Shown: piece after piece, positions 17,254 to 25,731 of the stretch
Position numbering within the stretch: position 1 is the first letter of the stretch
How the letters are laid out: each line of letters begins with the position of its first letter
Assembly (NCBI RefSeq): GCF_037622515.1
Contig: NZ_JBBJCN010000001.1
Coordinates: 682,001 to 746,000, forward strand
Length of the DNA: 64,000 nucleotides
Direction: 5' to 3'
Source: Paradesertivirga superstes
GTDB lineage: Bacteria > Bacteroidota > Bacteroidia > Sphingobacteriales > Sphingobacteriaceae
The notes under the pieces: generated by a model
The model's database searches: none
The model's input: the letters and a program-made list of their open reading frames with translations, nothing else
What the model was told of the DNA's origin: nothing
Position numbers and translations under genes: made by a program

Positions 17254-18492
17254 TTATCGGGTTAATCGCCTTCTTTTCTTCTTTCGTTTATTTTGTGACA
17301 TGCCAGGTATTGAAAGGCTTTCCTGATAATCAGTACTTAATAAGTCATTCAGAAATGATTGCTCTGGATGTTGGTTTATCTTTATTGGTTGATCATTTTT
17401 AAGGTTGCCATTTGATACAGGAGCTTTGAAAGTCGGTTGTTCATTGGTGGCTTTAACAAACCAATTACTTAACGCTGCTGCGCTGTATGCCTTTCCAAGA
17501 TCACTTCCGTTAAATACAACCTTTAAGGTATTATCCACGAAAGTAACACCGTATAAGACGCCTTGCTCGTTTTCACGATAGACAACATTTATGCCTTTAG
17601 CTTGCAATGCGCGGCTAAATCCTGATTTGCTGGCTTTCGTAGTCAAAATCGGATTTATACGGTCCTTTACTCTTTCTTTTAGTGACTTACGAGCAATACG
17701 ATTTTCTGAAAACTTTTCATTCAGTTTGCTAAGAGTTGGAGTGCCATAAATACTGCTTGCTTTAATTGGTACCCCAATCTTGTTGCCTTTGTTATTTAAA
17801 ATCCAGTATACAAGGCCATTCTTTAAATACATCTGTGAATCTTTAGCGCCTCTGTCTGCACCGACGTTGTACTGATTGAGAATGGCATTCAATTCGGGTA
17901 AGCTGGTAAATTTGTACAGCCTCAGAACCTCATTAAGAACATTGGTGATAGCCCGTTTTGTATCTGTCTTCCCGTATTCCAGTTTTTGCAAAATCAGATT
18001 ATCTTTATTCTGTTTAGGTTGTTGGACGCCGGCACGTACTAACTGATAAGTTTGCTCTATAGATTTTCGAGCCGCTTCTGATTTTGTCCTCCCTAAATTG
18101 TGCAAGCTAATTCGCTCGCCTGTTGGTTTGATATTAGTACTTACGATATGAATATGAGGATGACCGGCATCATTATGCAGATAAATCAAGTAAGGCTGTG
18201 ACCCGAAACCAATTCGCTCCATATATTCGTTAGCTATTTCAGTCAATTTCTCCTTTTGCAATTTTTCATTCACAGTAAAGTTTAGAGATATATGAACAGC
18301 GTTCGTCTTAGTCCGTTCATTCCTAGCCGCAAGGTCTTTTAGTCTAAAAAGTTTATCATGAAAGTTCAGCTTTGGAATATCCTTCTGATACCCGTTCAGT
18401 GATATGAGCTCTGCCTTACCTTTGGACACCTTATTTTCATTATAATTCAAAGCGCCCATTAAGCTTTTCCCGCTGATAATCTTTGCGACCAT
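17254..18492 (-). CDS. mobB: relaxase MobB
   Basis: 412 aa. Relaxase/mobilisation nuclease domain in the first 200 residues with the metal-binding H-x-H-x-H-like motif in GHPHIHIVSTNIKPTGERI at about residue 110, and an N-terminal sequence MVAKIISGKSLMGALNYNE typical of Bacteroidetes MobB. It nicks oriT and stays bound to the 5' end. The start overlaps the end of mobA by 34 nt, implying coupled translation. The C-terminal part is basic (KRKKKRRRLTR), suiting DNA binding. Confidence 0.92.
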   Translation of the reverse strand: MVAKIISGKSLMGALNYNENKVSKGKAELISLNGYQKDIPKLNFHDKLFRLKDLAARNERTKTNAVHISLNFTVNEKLQKEKLTEIANEYMERIGFGSQPYLIYLHNDAGHPHIHIVSTNIKPTGERISLHNLGRTKSEAARKSIEQTYQLVRAGVQQPKQNKDNLILQKLEYGKTDTKRAITNVLNEVLRLYKFTSLPELNAILNQYNVGADRGAKDSQMYLKNGLVYWILNNKGNKIGVPIKASSIYGTPTLSKLNEKFSENRIARKSLKERVKDRINPILTTKASKSGFSRALQAKGINVVYRENEQGVLYGVTFVDNTLKVVFNGSDLGKAYSAAALSNWFVKATNEQPTFKAPVSNGNLKNDQPIKINQHPEQSFLNDLLSTDYQESLSIPGMSQNKRKKKRRRLTR

Positions 18493-18869
18493 AAATCAGA
18501 ATAGTTATTCATCCGCTCCTTGATTTGCCCAATAGATGGCTCTATCTGATCTCTCAATAGAATCATCATAGATTGCCAGATTTGAGCCTCAGGCATACCG
18601 CTCACACTGTTCAATTTTCGGACAGCTTGATTGAAGTTGATGCCTATGAAGTTGAGCTCTTTTCGGAGTAGAATGAGTTCTTCGAGAACATCGTCCATTG
18701 ACTTGTCACGATTGACAATAGTAATTGCCTTTTCGAGTAACACGTTTCTAGTGTACTCACTTATTTTGCGATACATCGTCTTCTTGAAACGAGCCTCTAT
18801 TATCTTGAACTCGTCTGGTGTAAGGCGAATGTTTACCCATTTTGTTCGATGAACTTGCTTTCTTGGCAT
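18459..18869 (-). CDS. mobA: relaxosome accessory protein MobA
   Basis: About 136 aa from the ATG at 18,869 (MPRKQVHRTKWVNIRLT). It has a ribbon-helix-helix-like N-terminus (VNIRLTPDEFKIIEARF) and a helical C-terminus with the mobilisation-protein block LNFIGINFNQAVRKLNS. The frame is open to 19,013, but the upstream 48 codons lack family character and would include the oriT-like inverted repeat, so the shorter start is preferred. Such proteins bind oriT and recruit the relaxase encoded by the overlapping mobB. Confidence 0.85.
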   Translation of the reverse strand: MPRKQVHRTKWVNIRLTPDEFKIIEARFKKTMYRKISEYTRNVLLEKAITIVNRDKSMDDVLEELILLRKELNFIGINFNQAVRKLNSVSGMPEAQIWQSMMILLRDQIEPSIGQIKERMNNYSDLWSQRLSAGKA

Positions 18870-18937
18870 ATTCTGACATTCTAAAATCCGACTTTGGAGG
18901 ATTTCCCTTCTTATCCCGACTGACTCTGGAAGGAAGG

Positions 18938-18973
18938 GCAAGATTTCAATTGTGTAACAATTGTACATCTTGC
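18938..18973. other. oriT-like imperfect inverted repeat
   Basis: GCAAGAT (18,938-18,944) pairs with ATCTTGC (18,967-18,973); inside, CAATTG (18,947-18,952) pairs with CAATTG (18,958-18,963) around a TGTAA loop. A 1-nt difference in spacing makes the repeat imperfect. It lies 69 bp upstream of the mobA start, where origins of transfer of Bacteroidetes mobilisation modules are usually found. Assignment as oriT is inference from position and structure; a transcriptional operator for mobAB is the alternative. Confidence 0.45.
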
Positions 18974-19017
18974 TGACTGCTTCAAAGAGAGGCGGTCTAC
19001 TCCCCCATATCATTATT

Positions 19018-19314
19018 TCAAAGTATATTATCCAGTTTTCTTTTCGCTAGTTTTAGTGATTGGCAATAGTTATATATCCAATCTGTAGCCACTACTTTCC
19101 AGTTCCGTAAAGGCGTTCCAGTTTTTGTTCTCCACTGACAATTTTGAAAATATTCGTAAAAGCTACTAGCTATTTGCGCCTGACCTTTTTGATTGAAATA
19201 GATTGATACATCATCAAAATCCGGAGGCATCTCATATCCAAATCCTGCTTTCTTAGATTTGCTATTGTGAGACGGTTCTGAAATACTTATTCTTCTGACC
19301 TTTCTCTTTTTCAT
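19018..19314 (-). CDS. small basic conserved ICE protein
   Basis: 98 aa, function not recognised. Very basic N-terminus (MKKRKVRRISI), then a C-terminal segment of the type F-Y-E-Y-F-x(5)-W-x-x-K-x-G-x-P-L-x-N-W-K-x(3)-D-W-I. This resembles the end domain of small replication-associated or DNA-binding proteins in Bacteroidetes mobile elements. It overlaps the start of the upstream HTH gene stop by 4 nt (ATGA-type), so it is in the same message, and it precedes the oriT-like repeat and mobA. A role in DNA processing or excision is possible but unproven. Confidence 0.6.
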   Translation of the reverse strand: MKKRKVRRISISEPSHNSKSKKAGFGYEMPPDFDDVSIYFNQKGQAQIASSFYEYFQNCQWRTKTGTPLRNWKVVATDWIYNYCQSLKLAKRKLDNIL

Positions 19315-19658
19315 GCTAGCTTCAGCCTTTGTTTGAAGGTTTCGTTTTCCATTAAGTCTTGAATTTTTTCCAGGTCGTAATAGGTGACGTTCCCCAGCTT
19401 CTTGAATGGTATTACTCCTTTATCTCTTAGATATTGCAGTTTGCCAGATGACAATCGAAGAAGTTTTTTAATCTCAAAAGCCTTAAGCCATTGCTTGTCA
19501 AGTTTGGGAGGAGATGGAGGTGGTTGTTGCGTGAGGATGTCCTTAATCTCATTTATCAACTGTTCTTTAAATATCAAAAGATCAGAAACAGTTAAGAGCT
19601 GGTCTCGAAACACTGGAGCAGTGTTTGTCGAAACTGATGCGTTGTTTGTATTTTCCAT
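19311..19658 (-). CDS. helix-turn-helix (excisionase-like) DNA-binding protein
   Basis: 115 aa. An N-terminal coiled segment (DQLLTVSDLLIFKEQLINEI) and a proline-rich linker, then a MerR/excisionase-like winged HTH at about residues 60-110 (KAFEIKKLLRLSSGKLQYLRDKGVIPFKK). Such proteins near mob genes of Bacteroidetes ICEs act as recombination directionality factors or local regulators. It is the first gene of the mob-side operon, with copy 2 of the 32-nt palindrome about 45 bp upstream of its start. Confidence 0.78.
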   Translation of the reverse strand: MENTNNASVSTNTAPVFRDQLLTVSDLLIFKEQLINEIKDILTQQPPPSPPKLDKQWLKAFEIKKLLRLSSGKLQYLRDKGVIPFKKLGNVTYYDLEKIQDLMENETFKQRLKLA

Positions 19659-19702
19659 AGATCGAAACTTTACTTCGAAATTGGGAAAGCGGCAAATGCA
19701 AT

Positions 19703-19734
19703 CTTCACACCTTCCACCGGAGGTGTGTGTTTTT
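19703..19734. promoter_or_regulatory. 32-nt palindromic element upstream of mob operon (copy 2)
   Basis: Inverted repeat CACACCT (19,706-19,712) / AGGTGTG (19,721-19,727), loop TCCACCGG, followed by a T-run. It matches copy 1 at 7,424-7,455 at 29 of 32 positions, with differences in the loop and at the start of the T-run. It is about 45 bp upstream of the HTH gene that heads the mob-side operon, just as copy 1 precedes the tra operon. See copy 1 for the alternative readings. Confidence 0.6.
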
Positions 19735-19829
19735 TTCCATCCTTTTGTAAAAGCAAAGGTCTTAAAGCCACTTCATCAGTCAAGAGCTTTCACGGCATAA
19801 AGTCTCCCTGCTGGTCAATTTATTCCATG

Positions 19830-19879
19830 TTCTCTTGACAGATTTGTTAAGCTTTTAGAGGAGCGGCTTAACAAGAGAA
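19830..19879. repeat. imperfect inverted repeat near the ICE end
   Basis: TTCTCTTG (19,830-19,837) and TTAAGC (19,847-19,852) on the left pair with GCTTAA (19,866-19,871) and CAAGAGAA (19,872-19,879) on the right. The arms match except for a 9-nt insertion (ACAGATTTG) in the left arm. The repeat is outside the last ICE gene and about 55 bp from the broken chromosomal gene, where integrase/excisionase arm sites or an att core would be expected. This is inference; no integrase is in the window. Confidence 0.4.
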
Positions 19880-19935
19880 TGGTAAATATTAGGAAGTGGG
19901 TTCTTAATGAGAGTAGGCTCCATTTCCGAAGTATT

Positions 19936-20613
19936 TTACTTAAATAAAACCGGAATACCTTTATATGCCGAAATCGGTGTCCAATCTTCAATTCTGGTGC
20001 CGCCCCAGGCTGATGTAATAATGCCTACCGGAACTTTCAAGCTTGCTTCTAGTTGCTTAGCAAAATAAAATGCCGCAACCGAAGTCATTCCGAAATCTGG
20101 ACCTTCGCAATCATGCCAGCCTTCTGTTATAATATCTGGCTCACCTGTTTTCCTTTTCACATTCAATACACGAATACCCTCATGCTTTTCCTGCAAAGCA
20201 ATTTTAGCACTATCAATCCCTCGCAAGGGTTTAGCGTACCATGTACCATTCATAGGATATTCCATATTTGACTGGCCTGATGCAAGCCAAACTTCGCATA
20301 TTAAGATATTAGAAAGCAAAAGCGTCGAGGTGGCGGAACTAATGGTAATTGTTTGTGGAGTACTGCTTGCCTTCAAAGGTTCAAGTACAACACGCCATAA
20401 ACTATCACTGCCCGCAATTGCTGTTTTAGACTGATTCTCAAAACCAACTCTCACTAGGTTTCCAGGCTTTGCCCATCCCCAAATAGAAACAGGTTGTTAC
20501 TGCTGCAAGATCATATTGTTTCCAAGAACATTCGGAAGCTTTATCTGAGCAAAAATATATGTATTCGAAAAAAGCGAAAAGCAGACACAAAGTATTACGG
20601 ACTTGAATTTCAT
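19936..20613 (-). pseudogene. sialate O-acetylesterase (SGNH) pseudogene, nonsense codon and 3' truncation
   Basis: From an ATG at 20,613 the frame encodes a signal peptide (MKFKSVILCVCFSLF...) and the family start (KLPNVLGNNMILQQ), then hits TAA at 20,497-20,499 (codon 39). It continues in the same frame with PVSIWGWAKPGNL, the nucleophile block ASGQSNMEYPM and GIITSAWGGTRIEDWTP, so the stop is a point nonsense mutation. The frame ends at 19,936, less than half the usual length (470 aa or more), and no further family sequence follows: ICE-side DNA begins. Intact, it would remove acetyl groups from glycans, fitting the PUL it terminates. Confidence 0.88.
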
Positions 20614-20671
20614 CAATTAGTGATTAATGGATCGGTTCTAAAATCAACAACACCCAACATATTAAACGTTT

Positions 20672-22780
20672 TTACTTAAGCCCATAAATTGGCAGTTGTT
20701 TGGGTTGAGCTAAGTTTGGCTTGGGTGTTGCGCCGTTTATACCTTTGATAATCAGATTGTCGAAGTATGGCGTGCTTAGTTTGTTTCCGCCACCTGCAAG
20801 CAAACCAGCCATCCCTTGCGCATACAAATTATTAGTTACCTGCAGCACTTCTCGGTTATTAATCAATCCTGTTATAGTAGAACCTTCAAAACGAAGCTTA
20901 ACGTTATACCACTTGCCATGCACTATACTTGGAACCTGAACCGTGAATAAAACTTTTTCGCCGCCCTCTGCATTGTCATTCTGTAACTTAATAATCGCCT
21001 GCTGTTCGGCATCACCGGTTAATTGCTTTTTGTCTTTTTTACCCATAGCTACTACTAACTGGCATTTTCCATCTTCGCCCAACTTTAAATAGTAGCCTTT
21101 TGGGATAAAGCCATAGCCTGTTCCAACATGGTTAATTCTTCCCATTACTGCGGCTGTATCCCCCGATTTTAGGTAAACATCTGCACTCACTTCATAATCC
21201 TTCCATTGCGAGTCTCCCAATATTGTATAAGGAAGCCAATCAGGAGCCCAGGAAATAGTAGGAACTGTAACTACCTGTTGTAAGCACTTACCTTTTCTAT
21301 CGGGACGGTCGACTATCTCAAACACATCTGCAATGTCAGCCAGGTATCGTGGAAGGTAGCCCCATTGCTTAGGTTTAATGTATTGGTCAAACGTTTCGTA
21401 GTATGGAAAGGGAAAGGCCTTAGCCTTTGGTATATTCGCGAAAGAACCTTTCTGCTGACCTCTAGTTGTGGACAGGGAATAAACGGTATTCGGTTCTAGA
21501 GTAATTGAGAAAACACCATTCACTTGCTTTATATCGGACTGTCGAACAAATTGTTCTTTCTCATTACTCCGCCATACACATAAATTGTTTTTGGATAACT
21601 GGTCAATTTCAAAACTAATTTGTTGTAGCCCCTTGGCACCTTTCGTTTCTATAATAACGCTATAATCATTGTCCGGCGACTTTAGTGTCACCATAGAGCC
21701 TCCGCTCTTGAGGTTTTTGCATCCCCCTTTCAAGTATTGCCAACCCAGCTTTGAAAACTGTCCATAATGTGCATATCCCCACAAAGCTTCGCGTACCTGA
21801 TAGTGTCCGCTCCACGGCGAGTGAGCCAATACAGCGGCAGGATCTTCCGAATATGGTTCAATAGGATAAACGCCTGCTATGTCATACCAATTTAGAACTT
21901 TCGTAGCACCGCTCTCTATGAAGTTTCGGTTAAAAGATTCTACAATGCTGATCAGGCAATCAAAGCCTTTTTTATAAACGTGATCTTCTGTGTTCCAGAT
22001 TGGCTTTCCTAAACTATCAGCAATCGCTTGTACTTCCGGCTGTGCCGGTAGACCGGCATAAAATACGTGTGCGCTAATAATATCTATCGAGTTTCGAAGC
22101 TTTTCATCAGTAAGCATATCTTTCACAAAATCCAGCTTGCCCTTTGGCCAGTGATCGAAGGCATGTAACTTTACCTTTCCAAACCCATTAGCATTAAGAG
22201 TGCTTTTCAGTAATTTTGCAAAATCGTAATCGTAACCTTTTTCATTTCTGCAACCAATGGCATCCAGCTCAAGTTTGTAATTCTTACGTAGCCCCTGTAA
22301 CCATTTCACATAATAGTCGGCAGCATCCTGCGACCAAAAGGTTCCATTTCCAACCCATCCCGGCGCACTCCAGGCAGTGGCGTCAAGACTAAGACCTGGA
22401 TTTCGCTTCTTTGCCTCCTGAAGTATCCACCAGGTATATCCGCGGGAATAATTAAGGTCGTTACGAGTATGCATGTGGCTGGGCATCGAGCCCTGGGTTG
22501 AATTACCATCACCAGGAATCTCAACAAGCAGTGCGCTAACAGACGCCCCAAAATTTGGTTTATAAAGAAGATCAAGTATTTGGCTACGCTGCGGCTCGGG
22601 ATAGTCCTTCAATAACACAGAAGTTGCTCCGCCTCCGTTAACGACCCCAATTCCGTCAAACCTCTTTCCTCCAGCATTCCCGCTCAACTTTATCACTTGA
22701 GTGCTATCCTGGCCATTAGCGGTAGAAATAAAACCCTGTAAAGACAGAGTAAATGCTATTAGCTTGTATTTAAATTTCAT
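20672..22780 (-). CDS. GH59 beta-galactosidase (galactocerebrosidase-like)
   Basis: 702 aa with a signal peptide (cut near residue 23). A (beta/alpha)8 GH59 domain follows: FDGIGVVNGGGATSVLL near residues 41-57, general acid/base E180 in GCRNEKGYD and nucleophile E265 in IWNTEDHV. A beta-sandwich with a lectin/LamG-like fold covers about residues 480-680 (YYETFD...ADVYLKSGD). GH59 is best known for animal galactosylceramidase; in bacteria it is rare and is taken to cleave beta-galactosides. In this operon, galactan or arabinogalactan side chains of pectin are the likely substrate (inference). It lies 31 nt after the GH28 gene. Confidence 0.88.
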   Translation of the reverse strand: MKFKYKLIAFTLSLQGFISTANGQDSTQVIKLSGNAGGKRFDGIGVVNGGGATSVLLKDYPEPQRSQILDLLYKPNFGASVSALLVEIPGDGNSTQGSMPSHMHTRNDLNYSRGYTWWILQEAKKRNPGLSLDATAWSAPGWVGNGTFWSQDAADYYVKWLQGLRKNYKLELDAIGCRNEKGYDYDFAKLLKSTLNANGFGKVKLHAFDHWPKGKLDFVKDMLTDEKLRNSIDIISAHVFYAGLPAQPEVQAIADSLGKPIWNTEDHVYKKGFDCLISIVESFNRNFIESGATKVLNWYDIAGVYPIEPYSEDPAAVLAHSPWSGHYQVREALWGYAHYGQFSKLGWQYLKGGCKNLKSGGSMVTLKSPDNDYSVIIETKGAKGLQQISFEIDQLSKNNLCVWRSNEKEQFVRQSDIKQVNGVFSITLEPNTVYSLSTTRGQQKGSFANIPKAKAFPFPYYETFDQYIKPKQWGYLPRYLADIADVFEIVDRPDRKGKCLQQVVTVPTISWAPDWLPYTILGDSQWKDYEVSADVYLKSGDTAAVMGRINHVGTGYGFIPKGYYLKLGEDGKCQLVVAMGKKDKKQLTGDAEQQAIIKLQNDNAEGGEKVLFTVQVPSIVHGKWYNVKLRFEGSTITGLINNREVLQVTNNLYAQGMAGLLAGGGNKLSTPYFDNLIIKGINGATPKPNLAQPKQLPIYGLK

Positions 22781-22811
22781 CTAAAGTGGTGTTTGTAAAT
22801 GATCGTTTTTG

Positions 22812-24176
22812 CTAGTTCTCTTTAAACCCAAGGATATTTTCATGGATGTGCTTCTCACCTTCCACTGTGCCTGTACCAACATTTTTAAGCTTCACATTTT
22901 TTACTGGCATCTCTTTCTGTCCTAATACACGCGAAACAAACTTTACATCTTTCGCTGTAATGTTTTCCAGAAAAACATCCCTGATGGGTGTTAGCCTCTT
23001 CTCGTAGGTAGGTACTAATGTTTTCCATTGATATAGAACATCCGTCTCAATACCTAATACCCCAAGATCAATCTTTCCTGATTTAATATTGCTGGCATAA
23101 ATGTTTTTCACATAGCCACCCATGCGTTCGTTAGTTTTGATAAACAGCAGATGGTTAAGCTTCGCACCATCCAATACGGTACAGTTGTTCACAAAAACGT
23201 TTTCTATGCCTCCTGAAAGCTCGCTTCCAATGGCTACTAACTGGTGCCCGTTTTTCACCGTACAGTTACGGATTACGATATTCTTTGATGGTGTTTTCAA
23301 TATCCAGCCTTCTGGGTTACGTCCTGACTTAATCGCAATAGCATCATCTCCCTGATCAAAAAAACAATCTTCAATCAACACATTCTGACTCATTTCAGGA
23401 TCAACTCCATCGTTATTATGTCCATGTGCATAGACCTTCAGTTTTCTAATAACAACATTTTTTGACAGGTAGGGGTGGATTGTCCAAAATGGGCTATTGG
23501 TAATGGTGATCCCTTCTAATAGTATATTTTCACTTCTATTGAATTGTATAAACTGAGGCCTCAAATTGGCGGTATCATTCACCATCATACGCTCATTCAA
23601 GGGCCGGCGGTTCCACGCCAAATTATATAACCGCTTTATACTCTCCATATGAGGTTTAGGACGTGAGAACCACTTCTTCCACAAATCCATTTTCGCTCTG
23701 ATTTCTCCTTCACCCGTAATCGCTATGTTCTTACATTTGTAAGCATAAATCAAAGGGGAATAATTCATACACTCCAAGCCTTCCCAAGTACTATGAACCG
23801 CTGGCAAATAGTCATTAGGGTCGTCAGAAAAAAGCAAGAGGGCCCCTTTCTCCAAGTGAAGGTTTACATTGCTTTTCAAATGAACCTTACCGGTAAGCCA
23901 CTCTCCCTTTGGAATCACTACTACCCCGCCGCCTAAGGCATTTGCCTTTGCAATTGCTGCTTGTATCGCTTGAGAAATTTTAGCTTTATTGCCACTCACC
24001 GCACCAAAATCAGTTATAACAAGCTTTGGGCTTTTTGTAAAATCAGGAACCTTAATTTTCGGCATGTTAAAAGGTGCGTTTACCTTCGTTTTTATAGTGG
24101 GTAAATCTGCATGGCTATTAAATGCAGTTAGAGTCAGGGAGCAGAAAATAGTTAAGCTAAAGAGTGAGGCTTTCAT
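22812..24176 (-). CDS. GH28 polygalacturonase-family hydrolase
   Basis: 454 aa, signal peptide (1-23), parallel beta-helix. Catalytic motifs of GH28 are present: N254-x-D256 in NNDGVDP, D277-D278 in QGDDAIAIKSG and the G-H motif at G310-H311 (usual GHG reads GHQ), followed by AIGSELSGG. The family hydrolyses alpha-galacturonosyl bonds in homogalacturonan or rhamnogalacturonan, in exo or endo mode. It acts in the periplasm on oligosaccharides imported by SusCD. Its N- and C-terminal sequences also match the deleted GH28 pseudogene at 58,845-59,167. Confidence 0.9.
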   Translation of the reverse strand: MKASLFSLTIFCSLTLTAFNSHADLPTIKTKVNAPFNMPKIKVPDFTKSPKLVITDFGAVSGNKAKISQAIQAAIAKANALGGGVVVIPKGEWLTGKVHLKSNVNLHLEKGALLLFSDDPNDYLPAVHSTWEGLECMNYSPLIYAYKCKNIAITGEGEIRAKMDLWKKWFSRPKPHMESIKRLYNLAWNRRPLNERMMVNDTANLRPQFIQFNRSENILLEGITITNSPFWTIHPYLSKNVVIRKLKVYAHGHNNDGVDPEMSQNVLIEDCFFDQGDDAIAIKSGRNPEGWILKTPSKNIVIRNCTVKNGHQLVAIGSELSGGIENVFVNNCTVLDGAKLNHLLFIKTNERMGGYVKNIYASNIKSGKIDLGVLGIETDVLYQWKTLVPTYEKRLTPIRDVFLENITAKDVKFVSRVLGQKEMPVKNVKLKNVGTGTVEGEKHIHENILGFKEN

Positions 24177-24207
24177 GAAATTATATGGAAACGGTTAACA
24201 ATATACT

Positions 24208-25626
24208 TTATTTACTGATTACTATCTTATCAAGTGAGATGAAGTAGCCGGTGCTACCATAGTCAGATCTTCTCTTATCTGCCCAATTTGGTCGTTCTCC
24301 CGTAGGAAAAACACTTAGAATATACTTAGCCTTCGGCATCACTGGACTAATAAATGTTAGGGACGATACCGAATTAAGACTGTACATATCCACTATTGAT
24401 TGGATTATTTGGCGCCCCTTTTTGTCACGAAGTATTATCCTAGCGTAGCCGTTACTTGGCTTGGATATCGAATACAACCCGATTTGAGAACCCTTAAATT
24501 TTATCGAAACTGAGGCGCCTTTGGAATCGGTTATACTTTCTGTCTTAGCCCCGCTTTTATGCTGCCACGATCCCAGGAGTTTAATTTTCTTGCCGGAGTT
24601 ATTTTCTATTGTAATTTCACCGACTGTCTTATCTGACACTTTCCCTGTTGATAGGTCGACTTTCCAAGCTTCCTTATAAGATGGAATAGAAAGCGCTACG
24701 TCAGAAACAACAAGCGGCTGCCAGACATATGTAGCTGATGAGTTCTGTTTCGGGTACGACCATCGGTCACCCATAAACATATAAGTTGTGTCGCTCGAGC
24801 CTTCAATAGGAAATACGAACGTAGACTGGGAGTTCCAGGTTAAAGAACCTTTCGGTGCAAAGAGTCCCCGATATGTCCAAGGTCCAGATAGCGACGTTGA
24901 CGTATAATACTCATTATCGTTTCGTTCCCAACTTGTGAGATGGGATCCTAAGAAATAGTATATATTGTTTTTCCTAAATAACGTAGGCGATTCAAATCCC
25001 GAAACCATCTCTTTATGCACATGTTGGGTGATGCTTTTGTAGTCATCACTTAATTTGTAAATATCCCCTCCATGAAGGAGAACATACCCGGAACCATCTT
25101 TATCTTGAAAAGCACCCATGTCCCATTTTCTTATAGATATGTTGTTAAATAATAGCGGTCCATGGAAAGTATAAGGCCCAGTAATTTTAGTGGAAGTGGC
25201 ATAGCCTAAAAATTGATCCTTATAGCCCAGTGTATCGACATGCATATACATAACATACTCACCTGTTTTCGGACTTTTCATCACTTTCACTCTTTCGCCA
25301 ACGCGGTTTGGTCCAAGTTTTCCGGAATTTTGAACGGGTAAGGCTAAGCTTTCAAATCTCCAATTATATAAATCCTCTGATGAGTAGCAGTTGAACCCGG
25401 CAAAAGCATTACTAGTATCTGTGTGAGCTTCACCGAAAAGATAAAATCTGCCGTTATCCTTTATGATACAAGCGCCATGTGCGCTTATAACATTGTGTTT
25501 ATCATCGAACAGGGGTACCCCTGAATAAATTGCATCATAATTACTTCGGCTTTGGCCGTTCAAACCATATGAAACAAATAAAAATACCATGGCCGTTATT
25601 AGTTTTACTATTTGCATATTCCTCAT
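24208..25626 (-). CDS. GH43 family glycosidase (beta-1,3-galactanase-like)
   Basis: 472 aa, signal peptide (ends GLNGQ). Five-bladed propeller in residues about 30-320 with an N-terminal ISAHGACII...FYLFGE block, WDMGAFQDKDGSGY (transition-state Asp) and GFESPTLF (acid Glu), then a beta-sandwich to the C-terminus. The ISAHG start recalls GH43 subfamilies 24/34 that act on beta-1,3-galactan or related chains, where the usual base Asp at the N-terminus is missing; the assignment is tentative. Neighbours GH59 and GH28 fit removal of galactose-containing side chains from pectin. Confidence 0.75.
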   Translation of the reverse strand: MRNMQIVKLITAMVFLFVSYGLNGQSRSNYDAIYSGVPLFDDKHNVISAHGACIIKDNGRFYLFGEAHTDTSNAFAGFNCYSSEDLYNWRFESLALPVQNSGKLGPNRVGERVKVMKSPKTGEYVMYMHVDTLGYKDQFLGYATSTKITGPYTFHGPLLFNNISIRKWDMGAFQDKDGSGYVLLHGGDIYKLSDDYKSITQHVHKEMVSGFESPTLFRKNNIYYFLGSHLTSWERNDNEYYTSTSLSGPWTYRGLFAPKGSLTWNSQSTFVFPIEGSSDTTYMFMGDRWSYPKQNSSATYVWQPLVVSDVALSIPSYKEAWKVDLSTGKVSDKTVGEITIENNSGKKIKLLGSWQHKSGAKTESITDSKGASVSIKFKGSQIGLYSISKPSNGYARIILRDKKGRQIIQSIVDMYSLNSVSSLTFISPVMPKAKYILSVFPTGERPNWADKRRSDYGSTGYFISLDKIVISK

Positions 25627-25731
25627 TTCATTCTATAATTGTACATTTTTAAATATGTGATCAATCGTATCCAGAAGTAATTAGCGAAGACAGGAATAAC
25701 ACAAATCTTCTGCAAAAAAAATTACTTTAAT

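Noticed and set aside
19384..19800. 138-codon plus-strand frame
   Set aside because: Antisense to the HTH gene; sequence is not protein-like and includes the palindromic element.
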